From NCBI GenBank assembly GCA_028868895.1, contig JAGWTP010000010.1, positions 1 through 55,988 of the forward strand: DNA of 55,988 bases, in the 5' to 3' direction. Below, in pieces: positions 19,130-26,461 of this stretch; positions within the stretch are counted from its first letter, which is position 1, and each line of letters starts with the position of its first letter. A program made the translations under genes and the position numbers. Under the pieces are notes generated by a model. The model had not been told where the DNA came from and did not search any database. It saw only the letters and a program-made list of their open reading frames with translations. The stretch is from Burkholderiales bacterium. GTDB taxonomy: Bacteria; Pseudomonadota; Gammaproteobacteria; Burkholderiales; Burkholderiaceae_C.

Positions 19130-19244
19130 CCACGTTGCCGAGGCGGCGGCCTTCCTACAGTACCGATCACGACGCACCGATGCGCCGCCACCGCGGGCCG
19201 GGCAGGCCGGCGGTGCCGCCCAACTCACGAATACAGGACCGACG

Positions 19245-19601
19245 ATGACCGCCTTCGACAAATTCAGCGTGCTCGCCGTGCTCGTGATCGCCACCGGTGG
19301 CGTGATGGCGGCGCGCTACGTGAGCCAAGCCGCCACGCCAATGCGCGCGCAGCCCGTCGACACCGCCGTGGCGTCGTCCGCTCCGTGGACCCGCGGCCTG
19401 GTCAAGCAGATCGACGCCGACGCCGGCCGGATCACGATCCAGCACGAGGCAATCGACAGCCTGGGCATGCCGGGCATGACCATGGTGTTCCGCGCCGCGC
19501 ACGCCACTCTGCTCGACCAAGCCACGGTCGGCCAAGCCATCGGCTTTCATGCCGAGCGCATCGACGGCGACTTCGTCGTGACCGGCCTGCAGGCCCTTTG
19601 A
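19245..19601 (+). CDS. Periplasmic CusF-like copper chaperone, first copy (Trp-to-Met variant)
   Basis: The 118-residue protein has a signal anchor or signal peptide (residues about 8-28) and one CusF-type small beta-barrel. CusF carries Cu(I)/Ag(I) to CusB using one His, two Met and a Trp. The matching residues here are H67, M78 and M80 in IQHEAIDSLGMPGMTMVF, while M75 stands where CusF has Trp. It is the first gene of the divergent copper operon, 43 bases before copI. An extra Met ligand would be expected to change metal affinity; that is inference. Confidence 0.88.
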   Translation: MTAFDKFSVLAVLVIATGGVMAARYVSQAATPMRAQPVDTAVASSAPWTRGLVKQIDADAGRITIQHEAIDSLGMPGMTMVFRAAHATLLDQATVGQAIGFHAERIDGDFVVTGLQAL

Positions 19602-19644
19602 CCCACCCGACGCTTTCCGACCCACCCCGCCACAAGGACCCCAC

Positions 19645-20166
19645 ATGCTCCTCCGCCGCATCCGCAACACCTCCATGCCCGTGGCGCTGCTCGCCGCGTC
19701 CGCAATCGCCTTGGCCGCAGGCACGCACGGCGACGGCCACGGTGCCAGCGCCATCGGCGAGCCGGGCCAGGCCGCCCGCGTCACGCGCACGATCGAGGTC
19801 GACATGACCGACGACATGCGCTTCAGCGCGCCGGCCATCGCCGTCAAGCAGGGCGAGACCGTCCGCTTCGTCGCCAGGAATGCCGGCCAGGTTCGGCACG
19901 AGATGGTGCTGGGCACGCCCCAGGAGCTCAAGGAGCACTACGCCATGATGCTGAAGATGCCCGGCATGGTGCATGCCGATGCCAACATGGTCAGCGTCGC
20001 CCCTGGCAAGACCGGCGAGGTGGTCTGGCACTTCACGCGCTCCGGCACGGTCGACTTCGCCTGCCTTCAGCCCGGCCACTACGACGCCGGCATGAAGGGG
20101 TTGATCACCGTGGCCAGCGCGGCTGCGCCGGCCCGCGCCTCCGCTCAAGGCAACCACAAGCACTGA
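19645..20166 (+). CDS. copI: Periplasmic cupredoxin, CopI-like
   Basis: This is a single-domain blue copper protein of 173 residues with a signal peptide (cleaved near residue 25) and a His-rich mature N-terminus (GTHGDGHG). The type 1 copper ligands are clear: H85 in RHEMVLG, then C140, H145 and M150 in FACLQPGHYDAGM. A Met/His-rich insertion (MMLKMPGMVHADANM) may give a second binding surface. CopI of Rubrivivax and relatives is a copper-induced periplasmic protein needed for copper tolerance. A second His-rich end (GNHKH) closes the protein. Confidence 0.88.
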   Translation: MLLRRIRNTSMPVALLAASAIALAAGTHGDGHGASAIGEPGQAARVTRTIEVDMTDDMRFSAPAIAVKQGETVRFVARNAGQVRHEMVLGTPQELKEHYAMMLKMPGMVHADANMVSVAPGKTGEVVWHFTRSGTVDFACLQPGHYDAGMKGLITVASAAAPARASAQGNHKH

Positions 20167-20247
20167 CTGCGGCGGTCACCGGCCGTCGCCCAGCCTCGAC
20201 AACTCCCGTTCTTCTCGTCAGCAGTTTTTTCCAAGGAACCCGACCCC

Positions 20248-20634
20248 ATGAACTCCCTCAAGACCTTCGCCGCCGCCGCCACGATTGCCCTGGCCGCCCC
20301 GTTCGCCCTCACCGCCCAGGCCCAGTCGGCGATGCCGCACGGCAAGATGGACGGCATGAACATGCCCGGCATGGCGATGCCGGGCATGAAAATGGACGCG
20401 ACGGCCGACATGCCGATGACCGATGGCGAAGTGCGCAAGATCGACAAGGACAACCGCAAGATCACGCTCAAGCACGGCGACATCAAGAACCTCGACATGC
20501 CCGGCATGACGATGGTGTTCACGGTCACCGACCCGGCGCTGCTCGACAAGGTCCAGGTTGGCAACAAGGTCCGCTTCGTGGCCGCGAAGGCCGACGGTGC
20601 GCTCGTCGTGACCGCCATCGAAGCGGTCAAATGA
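20248..20634 (+). CDS. Periplasmic CusF-like copper chaperone, second copy with Met-rich leader
   Basis: The 128-residue protein has a signal peptide (cleaved near AQA at residues 24-26), a Met-rich stretch (residues 29-58, with repeats of MPGM) and a CusF barrel. Ligand positions are H76, M87 and M89, and M84 replaces the CusF Trp (NLDMPGMTMVF). The preceding AAGGAA gives good ribosome binding. The stop overlaps the copA start (ATGA), so the chaperone and the oxidase are probably made in step, which fits copper delivery to CopA. Confidence 0.9.
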   Translation: MNSLKTFAAAATIALAAPFALTAQAQSAMPHGKMDGMNMPGMAMPGMKMDATADMPMTDGEVRKIDKDNRKITLKHGDIKNLDMPGMTMVFTVTDPALLDKVQVGNKVRFVAAKADGALVVTAIEAVK

Positions 20635-22484
20635 GGCGGCCGGCGACGCGCCTTCGGGCTCCGGTGGACTCGGCGGATCCGGGCGCGATGGATCGCCTGA
20701 AGCGCAGGTCGCTGCAGTCGCTGCTCGGCCTCGGCGCCCTGGCCGCCATGCCGCGCGCCTGGGCCCAGGTGCGGGCCGTCGAACTCGGCTCGGTGCCGGT
20801 GAGCCGGTCCTACGAACTGACGGTGGCGGATACGGCGCTCAACATCACCGGCACGCCGGTGATGGGCGTCACCCTCAACGGCACGATGCCGGGGCCGGTG
20901 CTGCGCTTTCGCGAGGGCGACGAGGTCGTCATCCGGGTCACCAACACGCTGCGCGAGGTCACCAGCATTCACTGGCACGGCCTGCTCGTGCCCAACAGCC
21001 AAGATGGTGTGCCCGGCGTCACCTTCCCGGGTATCGCGCCGGGCGAGACCTTCACCTACCGCTTCAAGCTGCACCAGTCCGGCACCTACTGGTACCACAG
21101 CCATGCGGGGCTGCAGGAGGCCGCCGGCATGTTCGCGCCGCTGATCATCGACCCGATCCGGCCCGACCCGTTCCAGTACGAACGCGAGTACATCGTGATG
21201 CTCTCGGACTGGAACGACACGCCGCCGGCGCAGGTGCTCGCCAACCTGAAGAAGATCGACGGCTACTACAACTACCGGCGCATCACGACGCCGCAGTTTC
21301 TGGCCCAGCTGCGCAATGCACCCGACGCCAAAGCCCGCGCCGCCATCTGGAACGAGCGGATGGAGTGGGCCAGGATGCGCATGGACCCCACCGACTACAC
21401 CGATGGCGGACCCGAGTGGACCTCGCTGCTGCAGGGCATGACGCCCGCGCAGAACTGGACCGCCCTGTTCAAGCCGGGCGAGCGGGTGCGGCTGCGCTTC
21501 ATCAACGCCTCGGCGATGAACTTCTACGATGTGCGCATTCCCGGCCTGCCGATGACGGTGGTTCAGGCCGACGGGCAGAACGTGCGCCCCGTCGAGGTCG
21601 ACGAGTTCCGCATCGGCAACGGCGAGACCTACGACGTGATCGTGCAGCCCGGGCAGGCCAGGGCCTACACGCTGTTCGCTCCCACGATGGCCCGCGTGGG
21701 CCATGCGCGCGGCACGCTCGCGCCCGAACTCGGCATGAGCGCGCCGGTGCCGCCGATGGGCCCGCCGCCGGTGCGCACGATGGCCGACATGGGCATGACC
21801 GGCATGGACATGGGCGGTGCGGCCTCCGACATGGCGGCGATGCCCGGCATGCCGGCCACGCCAGCTTCGGATGCAAGCGCTGGCAAGGCGGGAATGGCCG
21901 GCATGGAAGGCATGGCGGGCATGGACATGGGCAAGGCCGGCATCGGCCAATCAGGCCCTCACGCCGGCATGCCGATGCCCGCACCGGCCATGCCAGCCAT
22001 GGGCGACATGCCCGGCATGGGCGACGAGAACGTGAATGCGACCGTCGTCGCTCCGGCCGGCGCCGACGGCTTGCGCCGGCTGAGCTACGCGCTGCTGCGT
22101 GCGGCCACGCGCAACGCCGACCCACGCGCGCCCGACAAGACGATCCTGGTGCGCCTGACCGGCGACATGACGCGCTACTTCTGGTCGATCAACGGCAAGA
22201 AGATGTCGCAGTCCGTGCCGTTCGAGATGGGCCTGGGCGAGCGCGTGCGCCTCAAGATGGTCAACGAAACGATGATGGAACACCCGATGCACCTGCACGG
22301 CGTGTTCATGGAACTGGTCAACGGCAACGGCGCTTTCGCGCCGCGCAAGCACACCATCATCGTGCCGCCGGCGCAGACGGTGGAGCTCGACGTGACCTAC
22401 CAGGACGCAGGCACCTGGGCCTTCCACTGCCATCTTTTCTATCACATGGCCACCGGCATGATGGCCCTCGTCAAGGTGGCCTGA
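20631..22484 (+). CDS. copA: Multicopper oxidase CopA/PcoA with Met-rich insertion
   Basis: CopA oxidises Cu(I) in the periplasm. The 617-residue protein has a Tat-type leader (KRRSLQSLLG then GALAAMPRAWA), three cupredoxin domains and four copper-ligand clusters: IHWHGL, YWYHSHAG, EHPMHLHG and the C-terminal WAFHCHLFYHMATGMM. Residues about 383-465 are a Met-rich insertion with 19 Met. An in-frame ATG at 20688, immediately before the Tat motif, is a possible true start; 20631 is favoured by its ATGA overlap with the previous gene. Confidence 0.92.
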   Translation: MRRPATRLRAPVDSADPGAMDRLKRRSLQSLLGLGALAAMPRAWAQVRAVELGSVPVSRSYELTVADTALNITGTPVMGVTLNGTMPGPVLRFREGDEVVIRVTNTLREVTSIHWHGLLVPNSQDGVPGVTFPGIAPGETFTYRFKLHQSGTYWYHSHAGLQEAAGMFAPLIIDPIRPDPFQYEREYIVMLSDWNDTPPAQVLANLKKIDGYYNYRRITTPQFLAQLRNAPDAKARAAIWNERMEWARMRMDPTDYTDGGPEWTSLLQGMTPAQNWTALFKPGERVRLRFINASAMNFYDVRIPGLPMTVVQADGQNVRPVEVDEFRIGNGETYDVIVQPGQARAYTLFAPTMARVGHARGTLAPELGMSAPVPPMGPPPVRTMADMGMTGMDMGGAASDMAAMPGMPATPASDASAGKAGMAGMEGMAGMDMGKAGIGQSGPHAGMPMPAPAMPAMGDMPGMGDENVNATVVAPAGADGLRRLSYALLRAATRNADPRAPDKTILVRLTGDMTRYFWSINGKKMSQSVPFEMGLGERVRLKMVNETMMEHPMHLHGVFMELVNGNGAFAPRKHTIIVPPAQTVELDVTYQDAGTWAFHCHLFYHMATGMMALVKVA

Positions 22485-22496
22485 GGAACGAACCCA

Positions 22497-23192
22497 ATGA
22501 TCACCTGCAACAACAAGGCGGCACGCCGCTGGCTCGCCGCCACCGTGCTCAGCATCCTGGGCACCGCAGCGCACGCCGAGGGCGACTCGATCTGCTCCTA
22601 CACCCGGGTCGAGGCCGACAGCGGCGCGGTGCGCGGGCGCTCGGGCTCGGTGCAGTCGCTCGGCGTCGACGGCTGGGTCGGCGGCGACTTCAACCGCCTG
22701 TGGTACCAGTTCGACGGCCGGCGCAGTGGTGGGCGCACCGACACGTCGGAGCTGCAGCTGCTTTACGGGCGCTACATCGCGCCGTTCTGGGACGCGCAGA
22801 TCGGCCTGCGCCACGATGAGCGCCCCGGCCGGCGCGACTATCTCGCGGTCGGGGTGCGCGGCCTGGCACCCTATGCCTTCGACGTCGACCTGAAGCTGTA
22901 CGTGCGCGACGACGGCAAGCTCTTCGGCCGCACCCGGCTGGAGAACGACTTCCTGCTGACCAACCGCTTCATCGTGCGGCCCTACGTGAACGTGGAGTGG
23001 TCGGCGTCGAACCTCGACGCGACGGTGCGTCGCGGGCCGTACCAGACCGACCTGGGCGTGCAGGCGCGCTATGAATTCAACCGCCGCGTCGCGCCGTATT
23101 TCAGTGTGTCGCGCACCTGGCACCCCGTCGCCCAGGCCAGCGGCGAGCCCTCGGCGACCTGGCTGCGCGCGGGGCTGCGCCTGATCTTCTGA
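22497..23192 (+). CDS. copB: Outer-membrane copper resistance protein CopB/PcoB (short form)
   Basis: The product is a predicted outer-membrane beta-barrel of 231 residues with a signal peptide ending near AHA. The CopB barrel signature is present: WYQFDGRRSGGRTDTSELQL, PFWDAQIGLRHDERPG and GLAPYAFDVDLKLYV, ending in the C-terminal aromatic LIF. Usual CopB proteins carry a His/Met-rich N-terminal segment before the barrel; here it is absent. It follows copA by 12 bases and presumably acts with it. Confidence 0.9.
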   Translation: MITCNNKAARRWLAATVLSILGTAAHAEGDSICSYTRVEADSGAVRGRSGSVQSLGVDGWVGGDFNRLWYQFDGRRSGGRTDTSELQLLYGRYIAPFWDAQIGLRHDERPGRRDYLAVGVRGLAPYAFDVDLKLYVRDDGKLFGRTRLENDFLLTNRFIVRPYVNVEWSASNLDATVRRGPYQTDLGVQARYEFNRRVAPYFSVSRTWHPVAQASGEPSATWLRAGLRLIF

Positions 23193-23277
23193 CGCCGACG
23201 GTCCGGCCGGCGCGTCACCGCGCCGGCCCGTCCTGCGCCATCACCGACCCACCCGCCACCTGGACCACCGCAACGTC

Positions 23278-23398
23278 ATGATGCAAACAGCGGCCTCCTC
23301 GACCGCTGCCGACGGCCGCTGCAGCCGACCAGCCAAGTTCTTTCACTGGAGTCCGGCGCTGCTGATTCCGAGCCAGATCGGCCTGGGCTGGTACATGG
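23278..23398 (+). pseudogene. Cytochrome b561 gene remnant (5' end only)
   Basis: An open frame begins with two ATG codons, and residues about 18-40 (RPAKFFHWSPALLIPSQIGL followed by GWYM) match the first haem-binding helix region of cytochrome b561. Homology stops at about 23398, and the reading frame then runs through the opposite strand of a broken uspA gene. Only some 40 of about 180 residues remain, so the gene is dead. It marks a deletion or inversion endpoint downstream of copB. Confidence 0.65.
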
Positions 23399-23716
23399 TC
23401 AGATCACGATGTGGTGCGCGCCCAGGCGCTCGGCCGCGCGGCAGATCTCCACGGCGCTGGTGCCGCCGACCCCATGCGTGTGATGGGGCACGCCGGCCCG
23501 GGTGAGCACGCTGCGGGCGCCGGCCATCGCAGCGCCCGCCCGGTCGCGCTGCCAGGTGTGGCGGTCGTGGCGGCTCACGAAGCGCGCGATGTGGCGCGAC
23601 AGAGGCGCCTGCACGTTCAGCCGGTGCAACTCCAGTTCATGATGGCGCCGGTATTCGACGATGGCGTGGTGCACCGCGCGCAAGGCATTGGCGGAGCCGT
23701 CGACGGGCACGAGCAC
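23399..23716 (-). pseudogene. Universal stress protein (UspA) gene remnant
   Basis: Reading the minus strand from 23716 gives VLVPVDGSANALRAVHHAIV, the standard UspA start, and continues to SAVEICRAAERLGAHHIVI, where a stop occurs just before the expected MGTHGRG-type nucleotide-binding segment. About 105 residues remain of roughly 145. The break lies at the same base as the break in the cytochrome b561 remnant on the other strand, so one rearrangement cut both. Confidence 0.65.
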
Positions 23717-23822
23717 TGGACACCCGCCATTGACGGCGATGCCGACGCCGAGTTGATCCCGATCAAGCCCGCCGCGCGCCCAGTCGGTATGCTCGCCGCA
23801 TGTCCACGCACGCCATCGCTCC

Positions 23823-24272
23823 GTGACAGCCCTGTTCGGCCAGCAGCGCCGACTTCGCCGCATCGCCACTCAGGTGTTGCTGGCGTGGTTGTTCATGCTG
23901 ACGGCGGGCATCGTCAACGCGTGCGTGCTGGCACCCGAGTCCGGCCACGGCAGTGCGATCGCGGCGCATGGCGACGACCTCGCCGCAGCGGCCCCCGCGT
24001 CCCACGAGACGCACGCCGCGGGCAGCCAGGCGCATCGTTCGCCGCACGGCGACAACGCGGCATGTGCCAAGGCCTGCAACGAGCCTTCCACCGGGGCTCA
24101 GACGCTCAAGCAGAAGATCGATCCGTTCACCGCCATCTGGCAGGCGCCCGCGCCGGCCGATGCGCAACTCGCGTTGGCGAGGGTTGTCGTCACCGGCACG
24201 CCGGTCAGCGTCGTCGATCCGGGGCCCATGGCGGTCCCGATCCGGATCGCGTTCCAGCGCCTGATCTTGTAG
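23823..24272 (+). CDS. Secreted or membrane-anchored His-rich protein of unknown function
   Basis: I do not recognise this 149-residue protein with certainty. A basic N-terminus and hydrophobic segment (about residues 14-34) form a signal peptide or anchor ending near NAC. The mature part is His-rich (residues about 42-80) with Cys at CAKAC, then an Ala/Pro-rich tail ending RIAFQRLIL. Layout resembles small CzcI-like or DUF2946-like proteins ahead of metal efflux pumps, so a periplasmic metal-binding role is plausible. The GTG start overlaps the stop of an 8-codon frame (MSTHAIAP). Confidence 0.6.
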   Translation: MTALFGQQRRLRRIATQVLLAWLFMLTAGIVNACVLAPESGHGSAIAAHGDDLAAAAPASHETHAAGSQAHRSPHGDNAACAKACNEPSTGAQTLKQKIDPFTAIWQAPAPADAQLALARVVVTGTPVSVVDPGPMAVPIRIAFQRLIL

Positions 24273-24473
24273 CCCCTCGGGCTGCAATGCGCCGGCCTGC
24301 GCCGGCGCCCTTCTCCACCAGTACCTGCCGATCGGCCCCGACGACCGGGATTGCGGCATCGACGCCGACGCTGTCGGCTCGGTGCGCCGGTCAGGCGCCG
24401 CGACCACGCCAGGTTCGACCGATCCCGTCACCCGTGCCCGAGATTCGTCCTCGGGCCAACCAGGAGCAAGCGC

Positions 24474-24785
24474 ATGAATTCGACTCAACGAAACACCGAT
24501 ACGCCGGGCCGGCGCAACTGGTCGCGCGTCAACCAGTGGCTGCTGTGGATCGGCCTGGCGGGTGCCGTGGCCCTGCTCTATTTCGGCCACGGCGCGCACC
24601 TGCTGCAGCTGGCGCCGTTCCTGATCCTGCTCGCCTGCCCGTTGATGCACGTGTTCGGCCACGGTGGCCACGGCGGGCACGGCGGCCACGGCGGCCACGC
24701 GGGCCACATGCAACGGCCGCAGGACGAAGCCGCGGACCGCAATGAACCGGCGCGGCCGGGGCCCGGCGGCGGCCATGTCCATTGA
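24474..24785 (+). CDS. DUF2933 family small membrane protein, first copy
   Basis: The 103-residue protein has one or two membrane helices (about residues 22-62, LLWIGLAGAVALLYFGHGAH then LLQLAPFLILLACPLMHVF), followed by GHGGHGGHGGHGGHAGH, a regular His-Gly repeat likely to bind metal, and an acidic/Pro-rich tail ending HVH. DUF2933 proteins cluster with copper and mercury genes; their function is not established. AGGAG precedes the ATG. It stands just upstream of the CopZ-like gene and the cusCBA genes. Confidence 0.8.
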   Translation: MNSTQRNTDTPGRRNWSRVNQWLLWIGLAGAVALLYFGHGAHLLQLAPFLILLACPLMHVFGHGGHGGHGGHGGHAGHMQRPQDEAADRNEPARPGPGGGHVH

Positions 24786-24837
24786 CGTGCGTCGAAACGC
24801 TGCACGCCGCCTCTCCAACCCTCGAAAGGATCACTTC

Positions 24838-25197
24838 ATGTCCAGCATCGAACTCGACGTCCGCAACATGAGTTGCAACACCTGCGTCAACCACGTGACG
24901 CAGGCCTTGAAACAGGTGGCCGGCGTGCGCGGCGTGCAGGTCGACCTGCCCAGTGGTCGCGTCCGCGTCCAGTTGGACGACGCGGCGGCCGCGAACCCTG
25001 CCGCGACCCCGCCGTTGACCACCGCACTGGTGGCCGCGCTCGACGCCGCCGGCTATCCCGCCGCACCGGCCACAGCGTCCGCCACCGCGGCCACTGGCAA
25101 GGCGGCGCCGGCGCGCGCCGCTTCGTCGGGGTGCGGCGGTGCGCCGTCGCAAGGACACGGCCGCTCGCGTTCCAAGGGCTGCTGCTGTGGCCATTGA
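24838..25197 (+). CDS. CopZ-like HMA-domain metallochaperone with Cys-rich tail
   Basis: The 119-residue protein begins with a heavy-metal-associated domain (residues 1-75). Its metal site MxCxxC is at M11-C13-C16 (NMSCNTCVNHV), with a betaalphabetabetaalphabeta pattern after it. An Ala/Thr linker leads to an unusual C-terminus with C99 and three consecutive Cys (C115-C117) followed by GH. CopZ proteins are normally 65-75 residues, so the tail is extra. The stop overlaps the start of the outer-membrane factor gene, consistent with one operon. A cytoplasmic copper carrier is the likely role. Confidence 0.85.
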   Translation: MSSIELDVRNMSCNTCVNHVTQALKQVAGVRGVQVDLPSGRVRVQLDDAAAANPAATPPLTTALVAALDAAGYPAAPATASATAATGKAAPARAASSGCGGAPSQGHGRSRSKGCCCGH

Positions 25198-26461
25198 CTC
25201 GCGCCGCCTCTTGGCCGCGCTGTTGATCGGCGCGGGCACCACGCTTGGCGCCTGGGCCCAGCCCGTGGCGCTGGGCGCCAACGTCGACGGCCTGCTCGAA
25301 CAGGCCCGCGCGCAAAGCCCCGAACTCGCAGCGATGCGCCTCGAAGCCGACGCCGCCGCGCAGCGCGTGCAGCCCGCCGGCGCACTGCCCGACCCGGTGC
25401 TGCGCGTCGAGCTGGAGAACATCAACAACTACGGCAGCGACGCGCGCCCCAGCCTGCTGCCCAACCGCGTCGGCGACACCAAGTACACGGTGCTGCAGCC
25501 GCTGCCCGCGTGGGGCAAGCGCGATCTGCGCCGTGACGTGGCGGCGGCGGACGCACAGCAGGCCAGCGCCCGCGCCGACGCCACCTGGAGCGAACTGGCC
25601 GCGCGCATCAAGACCGCGTATGCCCAGTACTACCTGGCCGCGGGCACCGAGCGGCTGACGAAACAGAACCTCGACCTCGCGTCGCGGCTGGAGCAGATCG
25701 CCCAGGCGCGCTATGCCGGCGGTCTGGTCGCGCAGCAGGACGCGATCCGCGCGCAGCTCGAGCAGAGCTCGATGCGCGCCGAGGTGATCGCGCTCGACAG
25801 CGAGAAGCAGCAGTTGCGCGCCCGTCTGAACGCGCTGCTGGCTCGCGACGCGGGGGCGCCGCTGGCCGAACCGCAGGCCTTGCGCCCGGTGCCGGCGCTC
25901 ACCGCACTCGATGCACCGACGCTGTGGCAGCGGGCGCAAACGTCCAGCCCGTTGCTGCTCGCCGAACAAGCGCGGCTGCGTGCCGCGCAGAAGAACCGCG
26001 ACCTGACCTTGCGCAACCGCTACCCCGACTTCCAGGTGGGCGTGGTGCCCACGCAAATGGGCTCGCGCATCACCACCTGGGGCGTGATGGTGGAGATGAA
26101 CATCCCGCTGCAGCAGGCCTCGCGCCGCTCGCAGGAACGCGAAGCCGAGGCAATGGTCGGCGCCGCGCGCTCGCGCACCCAGGCGCTGCAGAACCAGCTG
26201 CGCGGTGACCTGGCCGAGAACCTGTCTGGCCTGGAGGCGGCGCGCCGCACCGAGGCGCTGGTGGCAACGCAGCAACTGCCGCAGTCGGACCTGACGCTGC
26301 GCTCCGCGCTGGCCGGCTACGAGACCGGCAAGGTCGACTTCGCCACCTTGCTCGACGCCCAACTGCAGATCCGCAAGGCGCGGCAGGAACAACTGAAGGC
26401 TCAGGTCCAGGCGCAGTTGCGGCTGGCCGAGATCGAACGCATTTTGGGAGCAGACCTTTGA
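25187..26461 (+). CDS. cusC: Outer-membrane factor of Cu/Ag efflux (CusC/CzcC-like, TolC family)
   Basis: This TolC-family protein forms the outer-membrane channel of the tripartite pump. The GTG at 25187 lies within the last codons of the CopZ-like gene and gives 424 residues with a good signal peptide (RRLLAALLIGAGTTLGAWAQ). Two OEP repeats are seen (about 30-215 and 235-420), each with long coiled-coil helices (for example EQIAQARYAGGLVAQQDAIR). A GTG at 25139 would extend it without a signal of better quality. The stop overlaps the next start (TTGA). Confidence 0.88.
   Translation: MAIDSRRLLAALLIGAGTTLGAWAQPVALGANVDGLLEQARAQSPELAAMRLEADAAAQRVQPAGALPDPVLRVELENINNYGSDARPSLLPNRVGDTKYTVLQPLPAWGKRDLRRDVAAADAQQASARADATWSELAARIKTAYAQYYLAAGTERLTKQNLDLASRLEQIAQARYAGGLVAQQDAIRAQLEQSSMRAEVIALDSEKQQLRARLNALLARDAGAPLAEPQALRPVPALTALDAPTLWQRAQTSSPLLLAEQARLRAAQKNRDLTLRNRYPDFQVGVVPTQMGSRITTWGVMVEMNIPLQQASRRSQEREAEAMVGAARSRTQALQNQLRGDLAENLSGLEAARRTEALVATQQLPQSDLTLRSALAGYETGKVDFATLLDAQLQIRKARQEQLKAQVQAQLRLAEIERILGADL

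Noticed and set aside
24664-24720. Repeated GGCCACGGC-type DNA as a possible noncoding repeat
   Set aside because: It is the coding sequence of the His-Gly repeat of the DUF2933 protein, in frame and explained by the protein.
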